A stretch of 64,000 nt of DNA from Blastococcus sp. KM273128 (GTDB taxonomy: Bacteria > Actinomycetota > Actinomycetes > Mycobacteriales > Geodermatophilaceae), in NCBI RefSeq assembly GCF_021698975.1, contig NZ_SSXA01000001.1:62001-126000 (forward strand), written 5' to 3'. This document shows positions 42,129 through 51,517 of this stretch, piece after piece. The notes beneath the pieces were generated by a model. It saw only the letters and a program-made list of their open reading frames with translations, had not been told where the DNA came from and ran no database searches. Positions within the stretch are counted from its first letter, which is position 1. The number at the start of each line of letters is the position of its first letter. A program made the position numbers and the translations under genes.

Positions 42129-42190
42129 GGAACGGCCCGGTCCGGAGGCTCGCCACGAGCCTGCGAGTGGTGAGAGGGACCGGGTCCTCT
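42129..42190. repeat. Dispersed intergenic hairpin repeat, copy R1
   Basis: About 62 bases. The outer stem pairs GGCCCGGTCC (42134-42143) with 42177-42186, and the middle contains the shared core CACCACTCGC (reverse sense). It is closely related to 53812-53874 and 63944-64000. It lies exactly between two convergent genes and reaches the stop codon of the GGDEF-EAL gene, so it is likely a terminator. Confidence 0.75.
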
Positions 42191-44142
42191 TAGTCGTCGT
42201 CGGGGTCGGCGAGCTCGTCGAACAGCGAGCCGTTGACGAACCGGCCGGTGTCGACCAGGCCGTGCGCAGCGGGGGACGACGGCGGCCGCTGCCGGGGGAG
42301 CGTGGGCGCGGCGGCCGGCGGCTCGGGCAGCAGCTCGCCGGCGACGTCCTCGGCCGGGGTCTGGGTGACCTCGCCGATGAGCACCTCCGCCGGGTTGGGC
42401 AGGGGCGCGGGGCGGCCGAAGGCGTAGCCCTGCGCCATGGCGCAGCCGTGGTCGAGGAGCCAGGCGGCCTGGTCGAGGTCCTCGATGCCCTCGGCGATGA
42501 CCTGCAGGCCCATGCCGCGGCCGAGCTGCAGCAGGCCGTGCACCAGCGCCGCGGTGGAGGGCTGGGTGACGACGTCGGCGACGAAGGACCGGTCGATCTT
42601 CACCGTGTGGATCGGCAGCCGGTGCAGCGCGGTGATCGCCGAGTAGCCGGTGCCGAAGTCGTCCAGCGCCAGGGTGACGCCCTGGTCGGTGACGACGGCG
42701 ACCGAGTGCAGGGTGGCCTCGGCGGCGAACAGCGCCGTCGACTCGGTGATCTCCAGCTCCAGCCGCTGCGGCGGCAGCCCGGACTCCTCCAGGGCCGCGG
42801 CGACCAGCTCGCTGAACCCGTCCTCGGCCAGGTGCCGGGCGGAGATGTTGACGTGCACCCGCAGGTCGTCGGCCCAGGTGGCGGCGTCCAGGCAGGCGCG
42901 CCGCAGCACCCAGGCGCCGAGCTTGGAGGTGAGCCGGTTGTTCTCCGCGACGTCGAGGAAGGCGCCGGGCGGAAGCAGCCCGCGGGTGGGGTGCTGCCAC
43001 CGCAGCAGCGCCTCGTAGCCGAGCAGCGTCTCGTCGGCCAGGTGCACGATCGGCTGGTAGAAGAGCCGCAGCTCGTCGTTGTCCAGAGCGTGGCGCAGCT
43101 CGGTCTCCAGCTGGAGGGCGTCGACGTCGCTGCGCGACAGCGCCCCCTCGTGCACCTCGATGCGGGCGCGCTGGCCGTCGGCCTTGGCCTTGGTCAGCGC
43201 GCTCTGCGCCTGGCGCAGCAGGTCGTCGGGGGTCATGTCGGCACCGAGGGTGAGGCCCACGCTCGCCGAGAGGGTGATCTCGCGGTCGTTCACCACGAAC
43301 GGCTCGTCGAGCACGCTGAGCAGGCGGTCGGCCAGGGCGCGCAGCCCGTCGAGGTCCTCGACGTCCTCGGCGACCACCAGGAACTCGTCGGCGCCCAGGC
43401 GCACCGCGGTGTCCTCGACGCGGGTGCTCCACCGGAGCCGGTCGGCGAACTGGCTGAGCAGCAGGTCGCCGGCCTCGTGACCGAGCGCGTCGTTGACCGC
43501 CTGGAAGCGGTCGATGTTCAGGTGCACCAGGCCGACCTGCAGGCCGCGGCGGCGGGAGAGCGCGACCGCGTGCCGGAGCCGGTCGGTGAGGGCGCGACGG
43601 TTGGGCAGGCCGGTGAGCGGGTCCATGAACGCGCGGCGGACGGCGTCCTCCTCCGCCCGGCGGCGGTCGGTGACGTCGACCAGGGAGAGGACGACGAACT
43701 GCGGCGTCCCGTTGTTCTGCCGCACCACCTCGTGGGACTGCACCACCCACAGCTCGGTGCCGTCGGAGCGGCGCAGCCGGCGCTCGCCGTCGAGCAGCAG
43801 GTTCGGGTCGAGGTCGGGCTCCCCGGGCGCCGGCGTCAGCCCGAGGTCGCCCACCGGCGGGTCGTCGGGGTGGGCCAGCAGGTCGACGTGCCGGCCGGAG
43901 AGGCTCTCCGCGGTGCGGCCGGTGAGGGCGCACATCCGCGGGTTGGCGACCAGCACGTGACCGTCGAGGTCGACGAGGGCCTTGGCGATCGGTGCGCCGA
44001 GGAACAGGGCCTGGAACAGCTGGCCCCGGTCGGCGAGCAGCGTGTCGATCGCCCGCAAGCGCTGCCCGGCGCCACCGCCGGGCGTGCCCGGGGAGCGGGG
44101 CATCTCGGGTGCGGGGAGGCTCACCGGGACAGCGTCACGCAT
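42190..44142 (-). CDS. PAS-GGDEF-EAL protein, probable c-di-GMP phosphodiesterase
   Basis: 650 residues from ATG 44142-44140. A PAS domain spans about residues 30-165, GGDEF about 175-345 and EAL about 360-610. The GGDEF active site reads GADEF (250-254), so cyclase activity is doubtful. The EAL site is intact: EALLRW (E377), NISARHL, ITEST, LDDFGTGYS, KIDRSFV and AEGIED. Hydrolysis of c-di-GMP to pGpG is therefore the expected activity, and the degenerate GGDEF could be a GTP sensor. There is no membrane segment. The tail is Pro-rich and ends PDDD. Confidence 0.92.
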   Translation of the reverse strand: MRDAVPVSLPAPEMPRSPGTPGGGAGQRLRAIDTLLADRGQLFQALFLGAPIAKALVDLDGHVLVANPRMCALTGRTAESLSGRHVDLLAHPDDPPVGDLGLTPAPGEPDLDPNLLLDGERRLRRSDGTELWVVQSHEVVRQNNGTPQFVVLSLVDVTDRRRAEEDAVRRAFMDPLTGLPNRRALTDRLRHAVALSRRRGLQVGLVHLNIDRFQAVNDALGHEAGDLLLSQFADRLRWSTRVEDTAVRLGADEFLVVAEDVEDLDGLRALADRLLSVLDEPFVVNDREITLSASVGLTLGADMTPDDLLRQAQSALTKAKADGQRARIEVHEGALSRSDVDALQLETELRHALDNDELRLFYQPIVHLADETLLGYEALLRWQHPTRGLLPPGAFLDVAENNRLTSKLGAWVLRRACLDAATWADDLRVHVNISARHLAEDGFSELVAAALEESGLPPQRLELEITESTALFAAEATLHSVAVVTDQGVTLALDDFGTGYSAITALHRLPIHTVKIDRSFVADVVTQPSTAALVHGLLQLGRGMGLQVIAEGIEDLDQAAWLLDHGCAMAQGYAFGRPAPLPNPAEVLIGEVTQTPAEDVAGELLPEPPAAAPTLPRQRPPSSPAAHGLVDTGRFVNGSLFDELADPDDD

Positions 44143-44321
44143 CGCAGGCGAGAAGTGACGGAACCCGTTGACGGAGAGTCGTGATCGACCAGTCACACTG
44201 CGTCGCAGGTCGTCACACCCGCCCCACCGGTCGCGCCCGCGCGGGCGACCTGCCATTCGCCGCGGGAATCCCAGCCGCCGTCGACGCGCTCCAGCAGCAG
44301 ACATCGACGAAAGGACCAGAC

Positions 44322-45362
44322 GTGGAGAAGCGGATCGGCTTCCTGTCCTTCGGCCACTGGCAGCCCATCCCCGGCTCGCTGGTGCGCACCGGCCGGGACG
44401 CCCTCGTGCAGAGCGTGGAGCTGGCGGAGGCCGCCGAGGAGATGGGCCTCGACGGGGCCTACGTGCGGGTGCACCACTTCGCCCGGCAGCTCGCCTCGCC
44501 GTTCCCGCTGCTGGCGGCGATGGCGGCCCGCACCCGGCGGATCGAGCTGGGCACCGGCGTCATCGACATGCGCTACGAGAACCCGCTGTACATGGCCGAG
44601 GAGGCCGCGGCCACCGACCTGCTCGCCGACGGTCGGCTGCAGCTGGGGGTGAGCCGGGGGTCACCGGAGACGGCGCTGCGCGGCTCGGAGGCCTTCGGCT
44701 ACGTGCCCGGTGAGGGCAGCACCGACGCCGACCTGGCGCGGCAGAAGACCGCTCTGTTCATGGCCGCGATCTCAGGGCAGCCGGTGGTCGACGCCGACCC
44801 GCGGATGACCGGGGGCGCGAGCGGCAAGCTGGCGGTCCAGCCGCAGTCGCCGGGGCTCGCCGACCGCATCTGGTGGGGCTCGGGCACCCGGGCGACGGCG
44901 GAGTGGACCGCGCGGCAGGGGCTGAACCTGATGAGCTCCACCCTGCTGGTCGAGGACACCGGGGTTCCGTTCGACGAGCTGCAGGCCGAGCAGATCGCCC
45001 GGTACCGCGCCGCCTGGGCCGACGCCGGCTGGGAGCGCGAGCCGCGGGTGTCGGTGAGCCGCAGCGTGCTGCCGATCACCACCGACCAGGACCGGCAGTA
45101 CTTCGGCGGCGGCCGGGAGGGCGAGGACCAGGTCGGCATCCTCGAGGGGGTGCGGGCCCGGTTCGGGAAGAGCTACACCGGTGAGCCCGACGCGCTCGCC
45201 GAGGCGCTGGCCAAGGACGCCGCCGTCCGGGAGGCCGACAGCCTGCTGCTCACGGTGCCCAACATGCTGGGCGTCGAGTACAACGCGCGGCTGCTGCGGA
45301 CGGTCGTCGAGCACGTGGCACCCGCGATCGGCTGGGTGCACCCGGACCGCCGCACCGCCTGA
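44322..45362 (+). CDS. LLM class flavin/F420-dependent oxidoreductase
   Basis: 346 residues from GTG 44322, with AAAGGA upstream. The luciferase-like (beta/alpha)8 pattern is clear: RIGFLSFGHWQP, SVELAEAAEEMGLDGAYVRVHHF, RIELGTGVIDMRYENP and ADGRLQLGVSRGSPE. The family uses F420 or FMN. With fbiC in the genome, F420 is plausible, but the cofactor cannot be fixed from sequence. It is divergent from the GGDEF-EAL gene. Confidence 0.87.
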   Translation: MEKRIGFLSFGHWQPIPGSLVRTGRDALVQSVELAEAAEEMGLDGAYVRVHHFARQLASPFPLLAAMAARTRRIELGTGVIDMRYENPLYMAEEAAATDLLADGRLQLGVSRGSPETALRGSEAFGYVPGEGSTDADLARQKTALFMAAISGQPVVDADPRMTGGASGKLAVQPQSPGLADRIWWGSGTRATAEWTARQGLNLMSSTLLVEDTGVPFDELQAEQIARYRAAWADAGWEREPRVSVSRSVLPITTDQDRQYFGGGREGEDQVGILEGVRARFGKSYTGEPDALAEALAKDAAVREADSLLLTVPNMLGVEYNARLLRTVVEHVAPAIGWVHPDRRTA

Positions 45363-45425
45363 CCCAGCGGCCGGCACTCGGCGCGCGGGCCCCACGTTCC
45401 TCGACAGTCACCCGGAGCCCGACCA

Positions 45426-45494
45426 GCTCCCGGGGTGATGCTCGTGCTCGCGGGGTGCTGCAGGACTCGCGGAGCAGGAGGACCACCCCGGAGC
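45426..45494. terminator. Structured inverted repeats between convergent genes
   Basis: GCTCCCGGGGTG (45426-45437) pairs with CACCCCGGAGC (45484-45494) with one bulge; the interior contains further GC-rich pairings, and another CACCCGGAG occurs at 45409-45417. It lies between the LLM gene and nadC. Confidence 0.5.
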
Positions 45495-45501
45495 GGGCGG
45501 A

Positions 45502-46395
45502 TCAGCGCAGGTCAAAGCCGAGGTCGAGCACCGGGGCGCTGTGCGTGAGCGCCCCCACGGCGAGGTAGTCGACGCCGGTCGCCGCGACCTCGGCCGCCCG
45601 CTCGAGCGACAACCCGCCGCTGGCCTCCAGTCGGACTCCCGTGCCCCGCACCAGCGTCACGGCGGTGCGGGTGTCCGCGAGGGAGAAGTTGTCGAGCAGC
45701 ACCAGTTCCACGCCCGCCGCGATCGCCTCGCGCACCTGGTCGAGGGTGTCGCACTCGACCTCCAGCGGGACGTCGGGCGCCGCCGTCCGCACCGCCTCCA
45801 CCGCGGCGGCGATGCCGCCTGCCGCGGCCACGTGGTTGTCCTTCACCAGCGCCGCGTCGCCGAGCGCCATCCGGTGGTTGACCCCGCCGCCGCAGCGGAC
45901 GGCGTACTTCTCCAGCCCCCGCAGGCCGGGGATGGTCTTGCGGGTGTCTCGGATCGCCGCGCCGGTGCCCGCGACGGCGTCCACCCACCGGCGGGTCGCC
46001 GTGGCGATGCCCGAGAGGTGGCCGACCAGGTTGAGCGCGGTGCGCTCCGCCGTCAGCAGCGCCCGGGTGGGCCCCTCGACGGTGAGCACCGGCGCCTTCG
46101 TGCGGGCGGCCATGCCGTCGGCCGCGTGCAGCGTGACCTCGACGTCCTCCCCGCCCACCAGGCCGAAGACCGCCGCGGCCACCGGGACGCCGGCCAGCAC
46201 GCCCGGCGCGCGCGGCACCACGTCGCCGGTGGCGCGGGCGCCGGCCGGGACGGTGGCGGCGGTGGTGACGTCGGGCCCCAGCGCGAGGTCCTCGTCGAGG
46301 GCCCGGCGGATCACCTGCTCGACGAGCGCGGGGTCGAGGCCGCCGTCGCGGAGGACGTCGGCCAGCTCCGGCCGCAGCGGGTACCACTCGGTCAT
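45502..46395 (-). CDS. nadC: Nicotinate-nucleotide pyrophosphorylase (quinolinate phosphoribosyltransferase)
   Basis: 297 residues. Conserved substrate-binding segments are DTRKTIPGLRGLEKYAV followed by GGGVNHRMALGD, KDNHVAAAGG, and the C-terminal LEASGGLSLERAAEVAATGVDYLAVG. It converts quinolinate and PRPP to nicotinate mononucleotide, the third step of de novo NAD synthesis. Its ATG overlaps the nadB stop by four bases (ATGA). Confidence 0.96.
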   Translation of the reverse strand: MTEWYPLRPELADVLRDGGLDPALVEQVIRRALDEDLALGPDVTTAATVPAGARATGDVVPRAPGVLAGVPVAAAVFGLVGGEDVEVTLHAADGMAARTKAPVLTVEGPTRALLTAERTALNLVGHLSGIATATRRWVDAVAGTGAAIRDTRKTIPGLRGLEKYAVRCGGGVNHRMALGDAALVKDNHVAAAGGIAAAVEAVRTAAPDVPLEVECDTLDQVREAIAAGVELVLLDNFSLADTRTAVTLVRGTGVRLEASGGLSLERAAEVAATGVDYLAVGALTHSAPVLDLGFDLR

Positions 46396-48083
46396 GCCGC
46401 TCCCTGGTCCTGGTCGGCCGCGGTCAGCGGCACGGTGCGGGTGTGCAGGTGGCCGGTGCCGTCGATGCGGTGGGCCAGCCGCACCTGCCACTCCGGCCGG
46501 CTGCCCGGCGCGTCGGCCCGCCGGTGGCAGCCCCGGCTCTCCAGGCGCGCGAGCGCGGCGGCGGCCAGCAGGGTGGCGACGGTGTGCACCGCCGTCGCCT
46601 CGAACGCGGCGAGGTCGAGGACGCCGGTCCGGGGCGTCGCGGCGAGCAGCCCGGTGAGCTCGGTGAGGCCGGCGGCGGTGCGCAGCACGCCCGCGTGCCG
46701 ACTGGTGGCGACGCCGATCGCCGCGCGCGCCGCGGGGTCGACCGCCCCGGTGGCGACGGCCCGAGGTGCCACCGGCTCGGCGGGCGGCCCGTCGGGGAGC
46801 GTGGCGTCCAGCAGCGCGGCGCAGCGCCGGGCGGCGACCAGCCCCTCGGTGATCGAGTTGGACGCCAGCCGGTTCGCCCCGTGCACGCCGGTGCAGGCGA
46901 CCTCGCCGACGGCGAGCAGCCCGGGGACGCCGGTGCGCCCGTCGAGGTCGGCGAGCACCCCGCCGCAGGTGTAGTGCGCGCCCGGCGCGACCGGCACCGG
47001 CTCCGCCGTCAGGTCGAACCCGGCGTCGCGGCAGGCGCGGACGATGCCGGGGAAGCGCCGCTCCAGGAACTCCGCCCCGAGCCCGGTCGCGTCCAGGAAC
47101 ACGCAGTCCTCGCCGGTCGCCGCCAGGTGCGCGGCGACGGTCGCCGAGACGACGTCGCGGGGGGCGAGGTCGGCCAGCGGGTGCGCCCCGGCCATGACCC
47201 GCCGCCCGGCGCGGTCGACCAGCACCGCCCCCTCGCCGCGCACCGCCTCGGAGATCAGCACCTGCTGCCCCGCGGCGCCGGGCCCCTGCCACAGCACGGT
47301 GGGGTGGAACTGCACCATCTCGACGTCGGCGACCTCGGCCCCGGCGCGCAGCGCCAGCGCCAGCCCGTCACCCGTCGTGCCGGCGGGACTGGTCGCGGCG
47401 GCGTACGCCTGCCCGTAGCCGCCGGTGGCCAGGACGACGGCGTGCGCCAGCAGGTCCCCGGGGTCGACGAGCGCCCCGCCGTCGGCGACCCGGGCGACGC
47501 GCAGGCCGGCCACGCTCCCGTCGGCGGCGTGCAGCGCGTCCAGCGCGACGGTGTGCTCCAGCACCTCGACGCCCGCCGCGGCGAGCGCCCCGACCAGCGT
47601 GCGGGTGACCTCGGCGCCGCTGGCGTCCCCGCCGGCGTGCACGATCCGGTCGCGGCTGTGCCCGCCCTCGCGGGTGAGCGCGGGCCGGCCGTCGCCGGCC
47701 AGGTCGAGGCGCGCGCCGAGGTGCTGCAGCAGCGCGATTGCGGCCGGCGCCTCGTCGACCAGCGTCGCCACCGCGGCCGGGTCGCAGAGCCCGGCGCCCG
47801 CGGTGAGGGTGTCCTGCAGGTGCAGCGCGGCGTCGTCGTCGGCACCCAGCACGGCCGCCAGGCCGCCCTGCGCCCAGCGGGTGCTGCCGGCGCCGAGCGC
47901 GCCCTTCGTGACGACGACGACCCGGCGCCCCGCGTCGGCGAGCGTGAGCGCGGTCATCAGCCCGGCCGCGCCGCTGCCGACGACGACCACGTCGGTGGCA
48001 CGCTGCCAGCCGGCCTCGGGCAGCGGCAGCGCGGGGACGACGGCGGGGGCCACCGGCGCGGTGCGGCGCGGCCCCACGGTCAC
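46392..48083 (-). CDS. nadB: L-aspartate oxidase
   Basis: 563 residues from GTG 48083-48081, which overlaps the nadA stop (GTGA). FAD-binding motifs are [22 protein letters not shown] and [17 protein letters not shown]; the catalytic block is [17 protein letters not shown], with [21 protein letters not shown] near the C-terminus. It oxidises aspartate to iminoaspartate, which NadA condenses with DHAP. A GTG at 48077 is an alternative start. Confidence 0.96.
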   Translation of the reverse strand: MTVGPRRTAPVAPAVVPALPLPEAGWQRATDVVVVGSGAAGLMTALTLADAGRRVVVVTKGALGAGSTRWAQGGLAAVLGADDDAALHLQDTLTAGAGLCDPAAVATLVDEAPAAIALLQHLGARLDLAGDGRPALTREGGHSRDRIVHAGGDASGAEVTRTLVGALAAAGVEVLEHTVALDALHAADGSVAGLRVARVADGGALVDPGDLLAHAVVLATGGYGQAYAAATSPAGTTGDGLALALRAGAEVADVEMVQFHPTVLWQGPGAAGQQVLISEAVRGEGAVLVDRAGRRVMAGAHPLADLAPRDVVSATVAAHLAATGEDCVFLDATGLGAEFLERRFPGIVRACRDAGFDLTAEPVPVAPGAHYTCGGVLADLDGRTGVPGLLAVGEVACTGVHGANRLASNSITEGLVAARRCAALLDATLPDGPPAEPVAPRAVATGAVDPAARAAIGVATSRHAGVLRTAAGLTELTGLLAATPRTGVLDLAAFEATAVHTVATLLAAAALARLESRGCHRRADAPGSRPEWQVRLAHRIDGTGHLHTRTVPLTAADQDQGAA

Positions 48084-49093
48084 TCGCCGACCAGCGACGG
48101 GGTGCCGAGCGCGATCATCGCCTCGACGGCCGAGCGGGCGCGGGCGGCGACCTCCGGGTCGACGGTGACCTCGTCGCGGCCCTCGCGCAGCGCCCGCAGC
48201 AGCTTCTCCGGCGTGGACATCTTCATGTAGGGGCACTCGGCGCGCGGGTTCACCGCCTCGAACGCCGCGGCGGGGTTGGCCTGGCGCAGCTGGTGCAGCA
48301 TGCCGATCTCGGTGGCGACGAGCACGCGCTTCGCCGTCGTCCGCTTGGCCTGGTCGAGCATCGCGCCGGTGGAGAGCACGTGGACGCGGTCCGAGGGCAG
48401 GTCGCCCTGGCCGACCATCCACAGCGCGCTGGTGGCGCAGCCGCACTCGGGGTGGACCAGGACCTCGGCGTCGGGCGCGTCCTCGATGCTCTGCCGCAGG
48501 TCGGTGGGGGAGATGCCGGCGTGCACGTGGCACTCGCCCATCCAGATGCGCATGTTCTGCCGCCCGGTGACCCGCTGGACGTGCGCGCCGAGGAACTGGT
48601 CGGGGAGGAAGAGCACCTCGCGGTCGGCCGGGATGGACTCGACGACCTCGACGGCGTTGGACGAGGTGCAGCAGATGTCGGTCTCGGCCTTCACCTCGGC
48701 GGTGGTGTTGACGTAGGAGACGACGGCGGCGCCGGGGTGCTCGGCCTTCCACGCGCGCAGCTGGTCCGCGGTGATCGTGTCGGCGAGCGAGCAGCCGGCG
48801 GCAGCGTCGGGCACCAGCACGGTCTTCCCGGGGCTGAGGATCTTCGCCGTCTCGGCCATGAAGTGGACGCCGGCGAAGACGATCGTGCTCGCGGTGCTGG
48901 CCGCGGCGATGCGGGAGAGGGCGAGGGAGTCGCCGACGTGGTCGGCGACGTCCTGGATCTGCGCGGCCTGGTAGTTGTGCGCCAGGACGACGGCGTCGCG
49001 CTCGGCGGCCAGCCGGCGGACCTCGTCGCGCCAGTCCTGCCACTGCTCCGGGGTCCACTGGGCAGCGGTGGGGGCGGGGAGCGTTGCGGTCAC
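48080..49093 (-). CDS. nadA: Quinolinate synthase
   Basis: 337 residues from GTG 49093-49091, with GGAGG six bases upstream. The three 4Fe-4S ligands lie in [23 protein letters not shown] and [30 protein letters not shown] is the N-terminal substrate loop. It is the first gene of nadA-nadB-nadC, all overlapping by four bases. It is divergent from the NrtR-type regulator with a dyad in between. Confidence 0.96.
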   Translation of the reverse strand: MTATLPAPTAAQWTPEQWQDWRDEVRRLAAERDAVVLAHNYQAAQIQDVADHVGDSLALSRIAAASTASTIVFAGVHFMAETAKILSPGKTVLVPDAAAGCSLADTITADQLRAWKAEHPGAAVVSYVNTTAEVKAETDICCTSSNAVEVVESIPADREVLFLPDQFLGAHVQRVTGRQNMRIWMGECHVHAGISPTDLRQSIEDAPDAEVLVHPECGCATSALWMVGQGDLPSDRVHVLSTGAMLDQAKRTTAKRVLVATEIGMLHQLRQANPAAAFEAVNPRAECPYMKMSTPEKLLRALREGRDEVTVDPEVAARARSAVEAMIALGTPSLVGE

Positions 49094-49114
49094 CGGGGAC
49101 CTCCGGAGGAGTGG

Positions 49115-49139
49115 GGTTTCGGACTGTCAGGCGAAAACC
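49115..49139. promoter_or_regulatory. Dyad in the nadA/nrtR divergent promoter (NrtR operator candidate)
   Basis: GGTTTCG (49115-49121) and CGAAAACC (49132-49139) form an inverted repeat around a ten-base centre (about one helical turn). It lies 22 bases from the nadA start and 19 from the nrtR start. Confidence 0.55.
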
Positions 49140-49157
49140 TCTGCCGGCAAATCTAGC

Positions 49158-49871
49158 ATGGGATCCGTGACGTCCGTGTGGTCCTCGCCCGAGCGGCCGG
49201 CCTTCCCGCACCAGGCGCTCGCCGTGGTGCTGCAGGTCCGGGGCGCGCGCCTGCACGTGATGCTCTGGCGGCGCGCCAAGGAGCCGTTCGCCGGCGCCTG
49301 GGCGCTGCCGGGCGGGCCGCTGCTGCCCGACGAGACCCTCGGCGCCTCGATCGGCCGGCAGCTCGCCGCCAAGGTGGAGGTGGCCCAGCTCGCGCACCTG
49401 GAGCAGCTGGAGACCCGCAGCGACCCGCACCGCGATCCGCGCAGCCGCACCGTGGCCACCGCCTACCTGGGGCTGCTCCCCGGCAACCTCGACCCGGTGC
49501 TGCCCGCGGACACCGCCTGGCACCCGGTCGATGCGCTGCCGGAGACGGCGTTCGACCACGGCTCGATCGTCGGGTCGGGGCTGGAGCGGCTGCGGGCGAA
49601 GCTGTCCTACACCAACGTCGCCTTCGCGCTGGCCCCGCCGACGTTCTCCATCGCCGAGCTGCGCGAGGTCTACGTCGCGGCGCTCGGCTACGAGGTCACC
49701 GCCACCAACCTGCAGCGGGTGCTGCTGCGGCGCGGCGTGCTGGAGCCGACGGGCGAGACGGCGGCGTCCGGCCGCGCCGGCGGGCGGCCCGCCGCGCTCT
49801 ACCGCTTCGCGACGGCGAGCCTCGAGGTCACCGACCCGTTCGCCGTGCTCAAGCCCCCGGCGGCGCGCTGA
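49158..49871 (+). CDS. nrtR: NrtR-type Nudix-related transcriptional regulator of NAD biosynthesis
   Basis: 237 residues from ATG 49158; GTG 49167 is an alternative. The N-terminal Nudix fold (HQALAVVLQVRGARLHVMLWRR, then GAWALPGGPLL) has a degenerate Nudix box. The catalytic REUXEE positions read RQLAAK, so hydrolysis is unlikely. The C-terminal winged helix (FSIAELREVYVAALGYEVTA, then RVLLRRGVLEPTG) binds DNA. NrtR proteins sense ADP-ribose and repress nad genes. The divergent nadABC operon fits that role. Confidence 0.9.
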   Translation: MGSVTSVWSSPERPAFPHQALAVVLQVRGARLHVMLWRRAKEPFAGAWALPGGPLLPDETLGASIGRQLAAKVEVAQLAHLEQLETRSDPHRDPRSRTVATAYLGLLPGNLDPVLPADTAWHPVDALPETAFDHGSIVGSGLERLRAKLSYTNVAFALAPPTFSIAELREVYVAALGYEVTATNLQRVLLRRGVLEPTGETAASGRAGGRPAALYRFATASLEVTDPFAVLKPPAAR

Positions 49872-49906
49872 GCCGCCGGGTCAGGCGGGGTCGCTGACGC
49901 CGACGG

Positions 49907-49945
49907 CGCGGCCAGCCGGCCGGGACGGGCCCGCTCCGGGCCGCG
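49907..49945. terminator. Hairpin between convergent nrtR and DinB-like genes
   Basis: CGCGGCC (49907-49913) pairs with GGCCGCG (49939-49945), with an inner CGGG/CCCG stem. It lies in the 78-base gap between the two stop codons. Confidence 0.5.
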
Positions 49946-49949
49946 GTGG

Positions 49950-50471
49950 TCATTCGCCGGTGGCCCCGTCCAGCGCCTCGCGGAGCAGGTCGGCGTGGCC
50001 GTTGTGCCGGGCGTACTCCTCGACCAGGTGGAGCAGGATCCAGCGCAGCGAGAAGGTGTCGTCCCGGCCCCACGGCCGGTCCTCGGTGTCCAGCGGCAGC
50101 CGCCGGGCCACCTCGCCCACCGCGTCGGCCACCGCCCGCCAGGTCGCCCAGGCCTGCTCCACGTCGTCCGCGGTGACTGTCCCCGGGTCGACGCGGAACT
50201 GCTCGTCGCGGTCGCGGACGACGTCGGGCCACAGGTCGACGGGCAGCCCGCCGAAGCCGACCAGCCAGCCGGTCTCCACCGCCGCGAGGTGGCGCACCAC
50301 GCCCAGCAGCGTGAGCTCGGAGGTCGGGATCGCCCGGGTGGCCAGCTGCCGGGCCGTCAGCTCCGCGCACTTCCACTCCAGCGTCTGCCGGTGGTACTCG
50401 AGGAACGCGGTCAGCAGCGTCGCCTCGTCCCCGGTCAGCGGGGGCTCGGTGCGGTGGTCGGCAGGGGTCAT
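49950..50471 (-). CDS. DinB/DUF664 family protein
   Basis: 173 residues from ATG 50471-50469. A four-helix DinB fold is indicated by the N-terminal FLEYHRQTLEWKCAELTARQL, the metal-ligand His in LGVVRHLAAVETGW and the C-terminal LLHLVEEYARHNGHADLLRE. In actinobacteria DUF664 proteins are related to mycothiol-dependent enzymes; a thiol-transferase or isomerase role is possible, but the substrate is unknown. Confidence 0.88.
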   Translation of the reverse strand: MTPADHRTEPPLTGDEATLLTAFLEYHRQTLEWKCAELTARQLATRAIPTSELTLLGVVRHLAAVETGWLVGFGGLPVDLWPDVVRDRDEQFRVDPGTVTADDVEQAWATWRAVADAVGEVARRLPLDTEDRPWGRDDTFSLRWILLHLVEEYARHNGHADLLREALDGATGE

Positions 50472-50577
50472 CGGGACTGCTCCCACGGGTCGGGGCGCGC
50501 CGGTCGGCGCCGTCGGCGCGCATCCTGCGGCACGGATCCGACATCCGGGGTGGCGACCGCCGCCCCGGTGCGTGCGG

Positions 50578-50796
50578 TCACCGTCCGGCCGCGCCGGCCT
50601 GCCGCTGCTTCCGGAGGAGCCAGGCGCCCATGCCGAGGTTCACGGCGGCCAGGAGGGCGAACAGCACCCTGAGGGCGGTCTCGCCCGACAGGCCCCACCC
50701 GCCGGCCGCGAGGACCGCCCACATCGCCCCGAGGACGAGGTACAGCGTCGGTCTGGGGCTTCTGGCGGGGCGGCTCACGCGCCCTTCGTAGGTCAC
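50578..50796 (-). CDS. Small membrane protein, two helices, function unknown
   Basis: About 72 residues if the GTG at 50796 is used; TTG at 50814 and GTG at 50778 are alternatives and none has a strong ribosome site. Two hydrophobic helices (TLYLVLGAMWAVLAAGGWGL and LRVLFALLAAVNLGMGAWLL) are followed by a basic tail, RKQRQAGAAGR. The family is not recognised. Confidence 0.6.
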   Translation of the reverse strand: MTYEGRVSRPARSPRPTLYLVLGAMWAVLAAGGWGLSGETALRVLFALLAAVNLGMGAWLLRKQRQAGAAGR

Positions 50797-50842
50797 GTCC
50801 CCGGCCGAGGGCAAACGCGCGCTGGACCGGCGGGCTCGCGGG

Positions 50843-51130
50843 TCACGCGGGCAGGGGCCCCAGGCCGAACGGGTGGATGTGGCTGCGGGGGTGGCCGGTG
50901 CACCCGCAGACGGCGGCCTCGCCCTGGTGGTCGCGGTAGTCGCAGCAGGGCACCAGCTCGGCGGCCGGGGCCGACGCCACCGGCGTGCGATCGGACAGGC
51001 GGACGAGCACGTAGCCGACGACGACCACGGCGCCCAGGACGGTGAGGGCGACGATCAGCGTCTTGACGATCTCGACGGCGACGGCGACGACGACCAGCAC
51101 CGCGAGCAGCCTCCACATGGACGTGATCAT
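50843..51130 (-). CDS. Small membrane protein with a Cys/His-rich tail
   Basis: 95 residues. A long N-terminal hydrophobic region (VLVVVAVAVEIVKTLIVAL, then VLGAVVVVGYVLV) is followed by a soluble tail with clustered metal-ligand residues: PCCDYRDHQG, VCGCTGHPRSHIHPFG. That C/H pattern suggests metal binding, but I recognise no family. Confidence 0.6.
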   Translation of the reverse strand: MITSMWRLLAVLVVVAVAVEIVKTLIVALTVLGAVVVVGYVLVRLSDRTPVASAPAAELVPCCDYRDHQGEAAVCGCTGHPRSHIHPFGLGPLPA

Positions 51131-51256
51131 CGCCCGGCACGGACGCGGGACGGCCAGGGCATCGCCCGGCCGGGGGACACCGGCGCCGGGCCCACCGGCC
51201 CGTCCAGGGCCCGACCGGACGGTGCGCCACGACGGTGGGCGGCGCAGCCGAGGAGG

Positions 51257-51329
51257 CGCGCCCGGCAGGGATCGAACCTGCGACCAAGTGCTTAGAAGGC
51301 ACCTGCTCTATCCGCTGAGCTACGGGCGC
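51257..51329 (-). tRNA. tRNA-Arg (anticodon TCT)
   Basis: A cloverleaf reads on the minus strand: acceptor GCGCCCG with CGGGCGC, D-arm TAGCTCAGCGGATAGAGC, anticodon loop CTTCTAA, and T-arm GCAGG-TTCGATC-CCTGC. CCA is not encoded. It decodes AGA/AGG, which are rare in such a GC-rich genome. The surrounding gap 51131-51517 otherwise holds no gene. Confidence 0.95.
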
Positions 51330-51385
51330 TCGGGGGCGATCATCGCACCGCCCGGTGAGGTGGCGGCGCCGGCCGGTCCGCCGCG

Positions 51386-51414
51386 TCGTCCACAGGGGGG
51401 AGGCTCGTCCACAG
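51386..51414. promoter_or_regulatory. Two DnaA-box-like direct repeats upstream of ssb
   Basis: TCGTCCACAG occurs at 51386-51395 and 51405-51414, starts 19 bp apart. Nine of the ten bases form TCGTCCACA, one mismatch from the actinobacterial DnaA box TTGTCCACA. The pair is 103-132 bases before the ssb start. Confidence 0.45.
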
Positions 51415-51517
51415 TTCCCGCGACGGCCTCCCGGCCGCCGGGCGGCGCGGCGAGGGTCGACGGCACACCGGCACCCTGCCGGTCGCGCCCTCTGGCGCAG
51501 CACCCCCGAGGAGCACC

